DNA of 64,000 nt, taken from DASSUW01 sp963844205. GTDB lineage: Bacteria > Actinomycetota > Thermoleophilia > Solirubrobacterales > Solirubrobacteraceae. The position numbers and the translations under genes are program-made. Positions 31,686 through 40,648 of the stretch are shown here, one piece after another. The notes under the pieces were generated by a model. The model was not told the origin of the DNA, did no database searches, and was given only the letters and a program-made list of their open reading frames with translations. Location of the stretch: contig CAWJNK010000001.1 in assembly GCA_963844205.1 (NCBI GenBank), forward strand, positions 496,001-560,000, given 5' to 3'. Within the stretch, counting starts at the first letter, position 1. Each line of letters begins with the position of its first letter.

Positions 31686-33977
31686 TGCGTCGCGGGCCTC
31701 GGGCGTCGGCTCGGGCCAGTCGAAGCCGGGCCGCGCGATCACGTACCCCTGTCCATAGCTGACGCCGATCCGCGCGAGAACGCGGAGGTCGTCGAGCGAC
31801 TCGATGCCCTCCGCGCACACGCGCGCCGAGGTCCGCTCGGCGAAGCGCACGAAGCACTCGACCAGCGCCTGCTTGGCCTCGTCGCCGGCGACGTCCTCGA
31901 TCAGCCCGCGGTCGAGCTTGATGAGGTCCGGACGCAGGATCATCAGTTGCCGCAGCCCGGCGTAGCCGGCGCCGGCGTCGTCGACCGCCACGCGCGCGCC
32001 GCGCGCCCGCAGCCGCTCGAGCGTGGCGTGCAGCCGCTCGCCGTCGGCGACCAGCTCGTGCTCGGTGATCTCGACGACCACGCCGTCGAGGTCGCTCGGG
32101 AGCCGCCGCAGCACCTCGTCGTCCCGGAGCGCGGCCGGGCTGAGGTTGATCGAGAGGTAGCCGCCGGGCGCGTCGTCGCGGCTGGCGAGCGCCGCCTCCG
32201 CGGCGAGCGCCTCGAGCTGGACGCCGAGCCCGCATCGGTGCGCCTGCGCGAACCACGCGTTCGGCGGTCGCGAGTCGGGATCGTGCGGGAAGCGCGCGAG
32301 CGCCTCGTACCCCGCGAGCTCGCCGGACGCGAGCTCGATGATCGGCTGGAAGACCGGCGTGATGGCGCCGTCGGTGCGCAGCAGGCGGAGCACCTCGTTG
32401 CGCTGCTCCTCGCTGCGCTCGAACCACGTCACACGGTCGGGATCGACGGCGCCCTCGCTCGGGAACCGCCGGGCCAGCTCGCCATGGCGGTCGGCTCGGA
32501 ACACGACGTGACCGCGCTTGCCGGCGCGCTTCGCCGCGTACATCGCGATGTCGGCGTTGCGCATCAGCTCGTCGGCCGAGATCGTCTGCGCGACGCCGAT
32601 GGCGACGCCCACGCTCGCGCGCAGCGGGACCGGCAGGCCGCGGATCGAGAACGGCTCGCCGAATGCGTCGAGGATGCGCTGCGTGACCGCGACGGCGTGG
32701 TCGACGTCGGGCACGCCCTCGAGCAGAATCCCGAACTCGTCGCCGCCGAGCCGCGCGGCGGTGTCCGCGGAGCGCAGGCACGAGCGCAGCCGCCTCGCGA
32801 CCAGCACGAGCAGCTCGTCGCCGCTGGCGTGGCCGAGCGTGTCGTTGACGGTCTTGAACTCGTCGAGGTCGACGAAGAGGACGGCGACCTGGTCCTCGAA
32901 GCGCCCTTCCCGGGAGAGCGCCTGCTGCAGCCGGTCCGACAGCAGCGCGCGGTTCGGAAGCTGGGTGAGTGGGTCGTGGAAGGCGCGGTGGCGGAGCTGC
33001 TCCTCGAACGCCTTGCGCTCGGTGACGTCGCGCACCGTGAGGACGAGCGCCTCGACGTGCACGTCGGCGCTCATGTCGTTCGCGAGCGCCTCGACGTCGA
33101 GCCAGTAGCCGTTGCGGTGCCGCATGCGGATCTCCAGGCGGCGGTGGCGCCCGCCGTGGACCGACGCCAGCAGCGCGAGGTCGTCCGGGTGCACGAGGTC
33201 GCCGATCGGCCGGTGCTCGATCTCGCGCGGGTCGTAGCCGAGCAGGTCGCGCGCCGCGCGGCTCGCGCTGCGCACGACATGGCCCGAGCCGAGCAGGAGG
33301 ACGAGGTCCGAGTTGTCGTCGATCAGGCCGCGGAAGCGGGCCTCGGAGGCCGCGAGCGCGGCGGACTCCGACGCGGCGACCTCGGCGCGTCGGCGGACCC
33401 GCTGATAGACCACGACGAGCAGGAGCAGGAGCCCGAGCAGGCCCAGCACCGAGAGCGTCGAGAGCAGCGTGGCGCGCTCCTCCGCGTCCGATGCCTGGCG
33501 AGCGCGCTCCTCCTCGATGCCGGCCAGGCGCGCCTCGACCTCGTCGAACGCCGGGCGCAGGGCGGCGGCGGCGCCTCCCCCGACACGGTCGCCGTGACCG
33601 AGTGCGGCCAGCACGCGCTCCGCCACCGCGCGGTAGCTCGTGAGGGCGTCGACGAGCTTCTGCACGCCGATCTGGGCGCCGTCGCGGGTGACGCTGTCGC
33701 GCGCGAGCTGGGCGTCGATGGCGTGCCCGTTGCGCTCGACCTCGGAGAACGTCTCCGAGTCCGCGCGCCCGCGCGCGAGCGACTGGAGCACGAGGCGGTC
33801 CAGATGCCGCGTGTCCTCCGCGAGCTCCAGGAACGCGATCTGCGCGTCACGCCGCTCGGCCGCCTCGTCCCGCAGGTCGCCGACCGTGAGCGCCACGATG
33901 CCGACGAGCCCGGCGCCGAGCACCGCGAGCCACGCGCCGAGATGGCGCGCGAGGACCAGGATCGCGATCCGCGACAT
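31650..33977 (-). CDS. Membrane-bound GGDEF/EAL (diguanylate cyclase/phosphodiesterase) with PAS
   Basis: 775 residues. Two transmembrane helices (about 8-30 and 172-195) flank a helical extracytoplasmic sensor (about 35-170). PAS (about 205-320) has FRGLIDDNSDLVLLLG and ends TVRDVTERKAFEEQL. GGDEF domain: DPLTQLPNRALL, VAVLFVDLDEFKTVND, intact RLGGDEFGIL. EAL domain: YEALARF, INLSP, EITEHE, VDDAGAGYAGL (DDFG becomes DDAG), KLDRGLI, AEGIES. Both halves carry most catalytic residues, so it may make and break c-di-GMP. Start ATG 33977. Confidence 0.9.
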   Translation of the reverse strand: MSRIAILVLARHLGAWLAVLGAGLVGIVALTVGDLRDEAAERRDAQIAFLELAEDTRHLDRLVLQSLARGRADSETFSEVERNGHAIDAQLARDSVTRDGAQIGVQKLVDALTSYRAVAERVLAALGHGDRVGGGAAAALRPAFDEVEARLAGIEEERARQASDAEERATLLSTLSVLGLLGLLLLLVVVYQRVRRRAEVAASESAALAASEARFRGLIDDNSDLVLLLGSGHVVRSASRAARDLLGYDPREIEHRPIGDLVHPDDLALLASVHGGRHRRLEIRMRHRNGYWLDVEALANDMSADVHVEALVLTVRDVTERKAFEEQLRHRAFHDPLTQLPNRALLSDRLQQALSREGRFEDQVAVLFVDLDEFKTVNDTLGHASGDELLVLVARRLRSCLRSADTAARLGGDEFGILLEGVPDVDHAVAVTQRILDAFGEPFSIRGLPVPLRASVGVAIGVAQTISADELMRNADIAMYAAKRAGKRGHVVFRADRHGELARRFPSEGAVDPDRVTWFERSEEQRNEVLRLLRTDGAITPVFQPIIELASGELAGYEALARFPHDPDSRPPNAWFAQAHRCGLGVQLEALAAEAALASRDDAPGGYLSINLSPAALRDDEVLRRLPSDLDGVVVEITEHELVADGERLHATLERLRARGARVAVDDAGAGYAGLRQLMILRPDLIKLDRGLIEDVAGDEAKQALVECFVRFAERTSARVCAEGIESLDDLRVLARIGVSYGQGYVIARPGFDWPEPTPEARDALAPAAVRARRG

Positions 33978-34047
33978 TGGTCCGGTTATCGGCGCGAAGC
34001 TTCGGCGCCGTAAGCGCCACGCGCGGCCTGTACGCGCGCTGACGCGC

Positions 34048-34677
34048 CTACTCGACCGTGGACGAGTACTCGAACGTCGACCGGTAGGCGCACCGTCCGT
34101 CGAACTCGAACGCGAGCGGGTCCTCGGCGACGCGGAGCAGGTCGGCGCGAAGCTCCGTCCCCGATCGGTGGTGGCCCGGGATGACGCAGGTCACGGGCTC
34201 CTGGTCCTCCACCGGCTCGCGGACGCGCACGAGCACCTCGTCGCCCGCCCGGAACCAGCCGCGGCGCGGCGTGTGCTCGATCTCGATCGGGGCCGGCCGC
34301 CAGCCGAGCGGCCGGCTCTCCTTCCAGACCCACGGGAAGTGCTTGTGGGGTGTCCCGCCGAGCTCGCCGGTGAGGATCAGGGCGAGCGCCTCGCACTGCC
34401 GCGCGTCACCGCGCTCGTCGACGTAGAGGAAGAACGTCCAGGGCGAGCGCGGCTCGTCGTCGTCGTAGTGGCAGGCGAGGACCGCGCCGAGTCCTGACAG
34501 CTCGAGCTCGCCCGCGTGCCCGTCGGTCACGGCCCACGAGAGCGCGCCCATGCAGACGCCGTAGCTCGAACGCCCTCCGCCCCGGCCGCCGATCCGGCGG
34601 CACGGACAGATCGCCTCGCAGTTGCATGCCTCGAGGTAGGTGCCCGCGATCCTCCACGGCACGAAGTCGTCGCGCAC
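34048..34677 (-). CDS. DUF1326 domain-containing protein
   Basis: 209 residues from GTG 34677. The family hallmark is seen at the start: WRIAGTYLEACNCEAICPCR (the C-N-C and C-P-C motif), then GVCMGALSWAVTDGHAG, TFFLYVDERGDARQCEALALIL, GTPHKHFPWVWKESRPL. DUF1326 proteins are found paired with the membrane protein DUF2182, and the pair here follows that rule, 8 bases apart. Function is unknown; the Cys motif suggests metal or redox chemistry. The apparent ORF continuing 5' of 34677 overlaps the subtilisin gene antisense and is not coding. Confidence 0.85.
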   Translation of the reverse strand: MRDDFVPWRIAGTYLEACNCEAICPCRRIGGRGGGRSSYGVCMGALSWAVTDGHAGELELSGLGAVLACHYDDDEPRSPWTFFLYVDERGDARQCEALALILTGELGGTPHKHFPWVWKESRPLGWRPAPIEIEHTPRRGWFRAGDEVLVRVREPVEDQEPVTCVIPGHHRSGTELRADLLRVAEDPLAFEFDGRCAYRSTFEYSSTVE

Positions 34678-34685
34678 GGGTCCCC

Positions 34686-35042
34686 TCACCGCCCCGCCGT
34701 GGCCATGCCGGACATCGCATCGCCGCCCGGGATCGTCAGACCCGGGATCGCGGCCGGATCCGCGAGGAGGGCGACGGCGAGGATCAAGAGGAGCGCGGCC
34801 GTCCCGTACGTCGCCGCCCGCCCCCAGGGCACGGTCTTCTCGAGCGCGATCAGCGGCAGCATCATCGCGGCCATCATCACCGCCCACACGCCGAGGAACC
34901 AACCCAGTGCGCCGAGGTCGCTGCCCGGGCCGTCGTCCATCCCGCGCATGCGGTCGGCCGTCGCCCACCACGCCACCGCAGCCAGCACGAACAGCGTCGC
35001 GATGAGCCCAAGACGGGCGTGAACGGCGCCGAAGGCGGGCAT
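34686..35042 (-). CDS. Shortened DUF2182 membrane protein
   Basis: 118 residues from ATG 35042. The N-terminal helices carry the family motif LGWFLGVWAVMMAAMMLP, normally in the first half of a 240-260 residue protein. It is followed directly by LEKTVPWGRAATYGTAALLL, which resembles the family's final segment (LLEK..P.G). About 120 residues between them are missing while the frame is preserved. The deletion removes several helices; the protein may still make a helical hairpin, or be a relic. It partners the DUF1326 gene. Confidence 0.7.
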   Translation of the reverse strand: MPAFGAVHARLGLIATLFVLAAVAWWATADRMRGMDDGPGSDLGALGWFLGVWAVMMAAMMLPLIALEKTVPWGRAATYGTAALLLILAVALLADPAAIPGLTIPGGDAMSGMATAGR

Positions 35043-35132
35043 GGTCCGGCCGATTCTCTTCCGGCCGCCGTGCCCAGTCAACGGAGCGTGGAGTACAGTC
35101 GATGCGGACCAATCCACCGGGGGGAGGCTGGT

Positions 35133-37341
35133 GTGTTGACCAGGAAGCACGTGAAGGTGGCGCTGCTCGCAGCGCTGATCGCAGGGGTGACGGCGCAGCC
35201 GGCGCTCGGCTCAGCTGTCGGAGCCGCCGCCGCCGATCGAGTCCTACGCGGGAGATCCCGGCCGGGCCGGCGATCCGGCGAGCTGGCGCACGCCCGAGTT
35301 CCTGCGGGACAACGGCATGCTGTCGATCGGAGCGGAGTTCGCCTACGCCGCCGGCTACTCCGGCACGGGGATGAACATCGGCATCGTGGACTCGGGCTAC
35401 TTCCTCGGCCACATGCGCGAGCACGGCAGCCTCGACACGAACTACACGGTCGGGGACCGCTACTTCTCGGTCGTGGCCCAGGGCGGCGAGACGGGCCCGA
35501 CGCCGGGGTTCTACGACCCGGCCTTCAACGACAGCCACGGGACGCACGTCAGCGGCACGGTCGGTGCGAGCCGCGACGGCGTCGGCGAGACCACGCCCCT
35601 CGGCCCCGAGGCCAACATGCACGGCGTCGCGTTCAACAGCGACGTGTACACCGGCAACACCCACAAGACGGACGGCGTGTTCTACGGCCTGGTGCCTGAC
35701 ACCGCGACCGCCGCGCAGACGCCGGACAACGCCTACCTCGGCAACGTCTACCGAGCGGTGAACGCCGCGCGGACGGCGAACGGCAGGCCGATCAGGATCA
35801 TCACCAGCAGCTGGGGCAGCGCGCCGCCGACGGAGAACTACAACACCCTCGAGCCGCCGCCCGGCGGCCCGGCGAGCTTCGGCCTGAACGCGGCGTTCAG
35901 GTACCTGTCGACGCCGGAGGGCGTCGCCGACGCGAACGGCAACACAAGCCACTGGCTCAACGGCGCGATCGAGGTCGCGCGCACCGGCACGATCATCCAG
36001 TTCACCGCCGGCAACGGCGGCGTCGCGAACCCGACGGCGCGCGGCGCCGCGCCGTACTACCTGCCCGACCTGGAGGGGCGCTGGTACACGACGTCGGGGA
36101 TCAACCCCAACATCGGGCGCACGTTCAACGCGGACGGGTCGGTCCTGGTTCCCGGGCAGCAGGAGTTCAACCAGTGCGGTGTCGCGAAGTGGTCCTGCGT
36201 GACGGCGCCGAGCAGGCTGATCAACAGCACCTGGGTGGAGGTCGTCGACGGCATGCCGCGGGCGACGTACCGGGCCGCGTCCGGCACTTCGATGGCCGGC
36301 CCGCATTCGGCGGCCGAGCTGAACCTGATCATGCAGCGCTTCCCGTACATGACCAACACGCAGGCGCTGTACACGATGTTCACGACCGGCCGGCAGAACA
36401 ACACGATCAACGACACGGCGGGCACGGCCGTCCCGAACCCGACGCGCGGCGAGATCGTGCAGGTTCCCGACCGGCGCAACGGCTGGCACACGCCGAGCCT
36501 GCGGGAAGCCATCAGGGGCCCGGGCCAGCTGATCGGGTCGTTCGACGTCGACACGCATGGATTCAGCGACGTCTGGTCGAACAACATCTCCGACGTCGCC
36601 ATCCAGGCGCGTCGGCAGGAGGACGCCGCGGAAGACGCCGCCTGGGAGTCGACGAAGGTCGCCAAGGGTTGGACCAACGGGCTGCCCGCCAACGCGAGCG
36701 AGGCCGACAAGTTCGACTTCGCCACCGGTACGCGCCGCGAGCAGGCACGCGACGCGCGCGTCTACGAGGGGAGCCTCACGAAGCGCGGCGCCGGAACCCT
36801 GTTCCTCACCCGCGCCGACACCTGGCACGGTGCCAGCACGGTCCGCGGCGGCAAGCTCTCGGTCGTCGGCTCCCACGCGAGCCCGATCGACGTCGCCGGC
36901 GGGACCCTCGGCGGCAGCGGAACCGTGGCCGGCGGCATCGACGTCGACCGCGGCGTGCTGCAGCCCGGTCTCTCGCCCGACGAAGCGGCCCGGATCAAGG
37001 ACGTGTCCGTCGCCGCCGGCAATGTGCTCAACGCCGGCCAAGACGTGCGTATCGCCCGCGACGGCCGCTTCGCGACGACGGTCCGGAGCGACGACGACTA
37101 CACCAGCGTCCGGGCCGCGGGCGATCTGGTGCTGGCGGGAGAGCTGTCGGTGGACGTGCGCGGAGCCCTGACCCCGGGGACCGTGCTGACGATCATGAGC
37201 GGCAGGTCGATCAGCGGCAGCTTCCACGCGATCCCTGAGGGGCGTGTCCTGAACACGGGCGGCCACCTCTTCCGCGTGTCCTATCGGAACAACCGCGTGA
37301 CGCTGACCGTCATGCAGGCGGTGCCGCCGGGGAGCGACTAG
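35133..37341 (+). CDS. Subtilisin-like (S8) serine protease with autotransporter-type beta-strand repeat tail; signal peptide out of phase
   Basis: A signal peptide starts at GTG 35133 (KVALLAALIAGVTAQPALG) in one frame. The mature protein begins PPPPIESYAGDPGRAGDPASW in the next, so one extra base near 35208 breaks the gene; removing a G there gives a clean ALA|QLSEPP cleavage site. The mature S8 domain has triad Asp (MNIGIVDSGYF), His (NDSHGTHVSGTVGA) and Ser (ASGTSMAGPHSAA). After about 1.4 kb come autotransporter-associated strand repeats (GTLFLTRADTWHGASTVRGG, GGTLGGSGTVAGGI). No outer-membrane barrel follows, as expected for a Gram-positive. The ATG at 35317 is the first start in the mature frame. 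Confidence 0.8.
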
Positions 37342-37348
37342 GCGACAC

Positions 37349-37380
37349 GGGGGAGGGGCGCGGCGGAGCGCCCCTCCCCC
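37349..37380 (+). terminator. Terminator after the subtilisin gene
   Basis: GGGGGAGGGGCGC, loop GGCGGA, GCGCCCCTCCCCC: a 13-base-pair perfect stem with a 6-base loop, 7 bases after the stop at 37341. Confidence 0.8.
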
Positions 37381-37561
37381 ACGCTCAGGTCGCCGGTCAG
37401 CGGACCCGGATCAGCCTCCCGCTCGGCCCGGGCATGGCCCGGCGTGAGGAGCCAGACAACGTTTCGCAGCCACGCCGATGGCCGGGGTGGATTCGGGCCA
37501 CCGCGCGACGGATTTTGAGGGCTGCTCCATAGCCGTTGGGTGTCGGGGCCTGTGGTGGCGC

Positions 37562-38335
37562 TCAGGTCCGTGCCACCGAGAAGGTGCCCTTCACGTTGCC
37601 CTGGACGGCGCGGCCGGCCGGGGAGAGCTTGAAGGGAATCCGGAGCACGCCGACGGCGGGCCTGGCCGGTAAGGGGATGGTCAGCTTCGTCCGCTTCGTG
37701 CCGACTCGGACGCGCCGCCGCGCGGCGGTGAGGACGGCAGCCGCCGACGTCTTGATGTGCACGGTCACCATGCGCGCTTTTCTACTCACCTTCAGCGGCA
37801 CGTCGAGGTCGACGATGCGCAGCCGCGGAGCCTCGACGCGCAGCGGGAGTCTGGTGGTGCCCGTTGCGCCCTCTGCGATCGCGCGCGACGAGCGCCAGCT
37901 GTCGCGCGCCTAGCGGTAGCCGTGCGCGTAGTTGCCTTCCGCTGCCGAGCCGCTTCTTGCCTGCGAACCACGTGAGCGCCTTGCCGGGGAGCTGGCGGTC
38001 GAGGTCGTCGAACGCGCTCCCGGTGAGCACGGTCCGCTCGCCGGAGCGCACCAGCGCGGCGGTCTGGGGCGTCAGGATCTGGACTCGAGGCGGTGTCCCC
38101 TGGGCGACGAATGGGCGCGATGTCGCCGCGCCGCTCGGAGAACCCGTCGCTGATGCCGAGCCGGATCTGCGCCCGCTCGCTGCCGGCGAGGATGCTGCCC
38201 GGCACCGATGCGCGGCCGTTGCTCGGCCCGTCGTAGACGGTGCGCCATGTGCGCCCGTTGTCGGCGGAAAAGTTTGTGGCCACCCCCGAACACGCCGGGT
38301 CATGCCCGACGTCGAGACGCGGTCCCTGACGTGGC
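37562..38335 (-). pseudogene. Decayed secreted-protein gene (C-terminal region)
   Basis: Three minus-strand frames continue one another: NFSADNGRTWRTVYDG ... AQIRLGISDGFSERRGDIAPI, then PPRVQILTPQTAALVRSGER ... LTWFAGKKRLGSG ... LALVARDRRGRNG, then TTRLPLRVEAPRLRIVDLDV ... GNVKGTFSVART and stop. At least two base-level shifts (near 38120 and 37860) and no start remain. The surviving text has the beta-rich, Ig-like character of large secreted actinobacterial proteins. It is reported as a remnant. Confidence 0.5.
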
Positions 38336-38913
38336 CCACGGTGGTTCCGGAACACCAAGCGCGGACGCGCCGATAGCTGCGCTTGGAGATTCAGCTGCAG
38401 GAGCCTGGCCGGAGCTCGTCCAGCTCATGCGGCGCGAGCGTGAGCCAAGAGGGGCGTGAGTGTCGCAAGCAGGCGAAAGATGGCATGAGCCGGGCTTCTG
38501 TCCTGGCGCGTGTGTAGGGACCTCCTCAGCTCAGGCGCGCGTGCCGGTAATGAACCGTGGAGCGTGAGGAGGCCCCGTGTGGCAATCGTAATGGGACCTC
38601 GACCAGCATCGAGCACAGATCTCGGCCGACTGGCTTGACACCGCGACCGGTGAAACCAGCCGCGCACGCGTCACCGCGCCGCGGCCTCCGGTTTGCTCGA
38701 GCAGCACCGCGGCGCGTTGGTCGACGAAACGTGTGAATAGCTGTTGGGCGTAGCCAAACACGAGGGCCACGCGAGGATCTGTGCCGAGGAGTCGAGGGCA
38801 CTCAGTCCAGGCAGGAATTCTCCGGCCATGAAGACCAGTTGACCGGTCAGCAGCCAGCTTCGGTTCGTTGGTGCAGTTGCACCCGGGGCGTCGACGCGCG
38901 AGTGTCCTCCGTG
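38336..38913. other. Intergenic stretch without a supported gene
   Basis: No frame in this 578-base stretch has recognisable protein similarity or normal GC-rich codon use. GC content is locally lower than in neighbouring genes. It holds the upstream region of the membrane-protein gene starting near 38914 and may contain its promoter. Confidence 0.5.
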
Positions 38914-40443
38914 ATGACCGAGACGGGGAACCGCACGAAAGCTAGCGTGCTGGCGCTTGGACGCCTCCAAGACTCGGCGCAGGCGGTAGCGGCGGTCGCC
39001 GGCGCCGCTGCGGGCATCGTCGCGTTTATCTATGTCCTCGGCGGCGCGGTGATGTGGCTACGTTTCGCCCGCGCTGGCCTCCCCGCCGACGAGGCGGTCG
39101 CCGCCATGACGACGACGATGCTCTTGACGGTAGGCGTGCGGCTGCTGGTGCTGCCAGCACTCATTCTCGGGATCCTCGCAATCGTGCTGGTCGCGTTCAC
39201 GCGTGCCAAGGAGCGGGCCGGCTACCGGGTGCTCCGGATGCCGCGCATTCGGCTCGGGCGACGCGACGGAAGACGCACGCCTCGTCAGGGCGCTCCTGGA
39301 CCGGATCCGCCGGTGCGATCTCGCTTGTCTGGGCGCTTTGTGCCTCGGGCGGCCACGCCGGTCGACCAGAGATCCGCCAGCGATCCGGTCGATGGGAACC
39401 GCCGCGTGTTCCGCGTCGCCAGCCGCGTGGCGGCCGTGATTGCCATCATGCTTTTGGTCCTGGCACTCCCGTTCTCGGGCGGTGGGCTCGCATGGCTGAC
39501 CGCGCCGTTGCTGCTGGTCTACTGGTGGCGCGGTTTCGGCTTCGCCCCGCGCGACCGGCGCGACGTGTCGGAGTTCCGCTTGGCCGCGCTGGTGATCGCG
39601 GTTGCCGCCTTCATCACGCTGGCTCGCCAGTTCGACGACCCGGTCCACCTGCTGCGCGCCAAGGTGGAGTTCGTCAGGACGACCGGCATGAAGCCCCTCG
39701 AAGGCGTCTTCGTATCCGCAGACTCCCAAGGCATCAGCGTCGGCGATCGCGGCGCGAAAACGATACGTACGGTACGGCGGGCCGACGTCGCCTCACTGGC
39801 CCTCGGACCGCCCGTCGAGTACGCGCCCAACGCTTCGCTACTGAGCGGCATCGTCGGCGGCGGCGAGTGGTCCCTCGTCCCCTTCGCGGTCAAGGGCATG
39901 TGGTGCGACGGCGTCCGCTATCCCTGGACGAAGCTCGGCGACCTCTGTCAAGGCAGCCCGCGCGTCGAGCCCAGTGCGGCCCGGCATGGATTCACCGTGA
40001 CCCCCACCCGGAACGGCGACGGTGTCATCAACGCGATCGTGCGCTGCCCGGCGGAGTCGCCGGCCGACTGCGAGGGCTACGCCCGGCTAACAACGGTTGC
40101 GGCATACGGCCGGCAGGCCCTCGGGCCGCTGGCGCTCCCACGGACGATTCCGCTCCCGCCCCTCCGCGAGAGCGCCGCCCCCTTCACGGTCGAACGCAGG
40201 CGTGCATGGCCACCGGTGGCGATTCCGGTCCGGCGGATCGATTGGGAGACCCTCCATTCGAAGCCGGTGCGAGATCGCGGCCTCGTAATACAGCCGGTCC
40301 CGATGTGGATCGAGCTGTCCGCGGATCCGCGGGGCGAGGCGGTGTTCAGCCGCAGCCAAGTTCCCGTCACGTTCAGCGAGCCGCCGCCGCTTCCCGCACC
40401 AGCGGCCGAGCCGCCTCGCAGCACGCTGCGGGACCGCAATTAA
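38914..40443 (+). CDS. Membrane protein of unknown function
   Basis: About 509 residues from ATG 38914 (GTG 38911 and an earlier ATG 38839 are also in frame). Helices at about residues 25-48, 65-95, 165-185, 190-205 and 210-235, with a basic linker between the second and third. After the last helix comes a large soluble region with KPLEGVFVSADSQGISVGDR and a Cys pair (CDGVRYPWTKLGDLC), ending in a Pro-rich tail. The layout suggests an N-terminal membrane domain followed by an extracytoplasmic beta-rich domain. I do not recognise a family. Codon use is less extreme in GC than neighbours, compatible with more recent acquisition. Confidence 0.6.
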   Translation: MTETGNRTKASVLALGRLQDSAQAVAAVAGAAAGIVAFIYVLGGAVMWLRFARAGLPADEAVAAMTTTMLLTVGVRLLVLPALILGILAIVLVAFTRAKERAGYRVLRMPRIRLGRRDGRRTPRQGAPGPDPPVRSRLSGRFVPRAATPVDQRSASDPVDGNRRVFRVASRVAAVIAIMLLVLALPFSGGGLAWLTAPLLLVYWWRGFGFAPRDRRDVSEFRLAALVIAVAAFITLARQFDDPVHLLRAKVEFVRTTGMKPLEGVFVSADSQGISVGDRGAKTIRTVRRADVASLALGPPVEYAPNASLLSGIVGGGEWSLVPFAVKGMWCDGVRYPWTKLGDLCQGSPRVEPSAARHGFTVTPTRNGDGVINAIVRCPAESPADCEGYARLTTVAAYGRQALGPLALPRTIPLPPLRESAAPFTVERRRAWPPVAIPVRRIDWETLHSKPVRDRGLVIQPVPMWIELSADPRGEAVFSRSQVPVTFSEPPPLPAPAAEPPRSTLRDRN

Positions 40444-40648
40444 CGGCGGGCCACGCGGCGTCCGGGGCCACGAGCGGACGCGACCGGGCTTGCCGTCCTC
40501 GCAGGCACGCGCCACGGCCGGCGGGCGGTCAAGACGACTGTCGATGATCCCGGGCACCGGAGCCGGGGCTGCTGCCATTCGCGTCGTTCGCGGAGCGCCG
40601 TTGCGGGAGCGCCGGCGTCGGGTGCCTGACGGAACTCGCCCGCCGCCG

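Noticed and set aside
31947..34013. 688-residue plus-strand ORF over the GGDEF/EAL gene
   Set aside because: Shadow of a well-supported gene.
34678..37266. Minus-strand extension of the DUF1326 frame to 37266
   Set aside because: Antisense to the subtilisin gene; the DUF1326 motif starts at 34677 by similarity.
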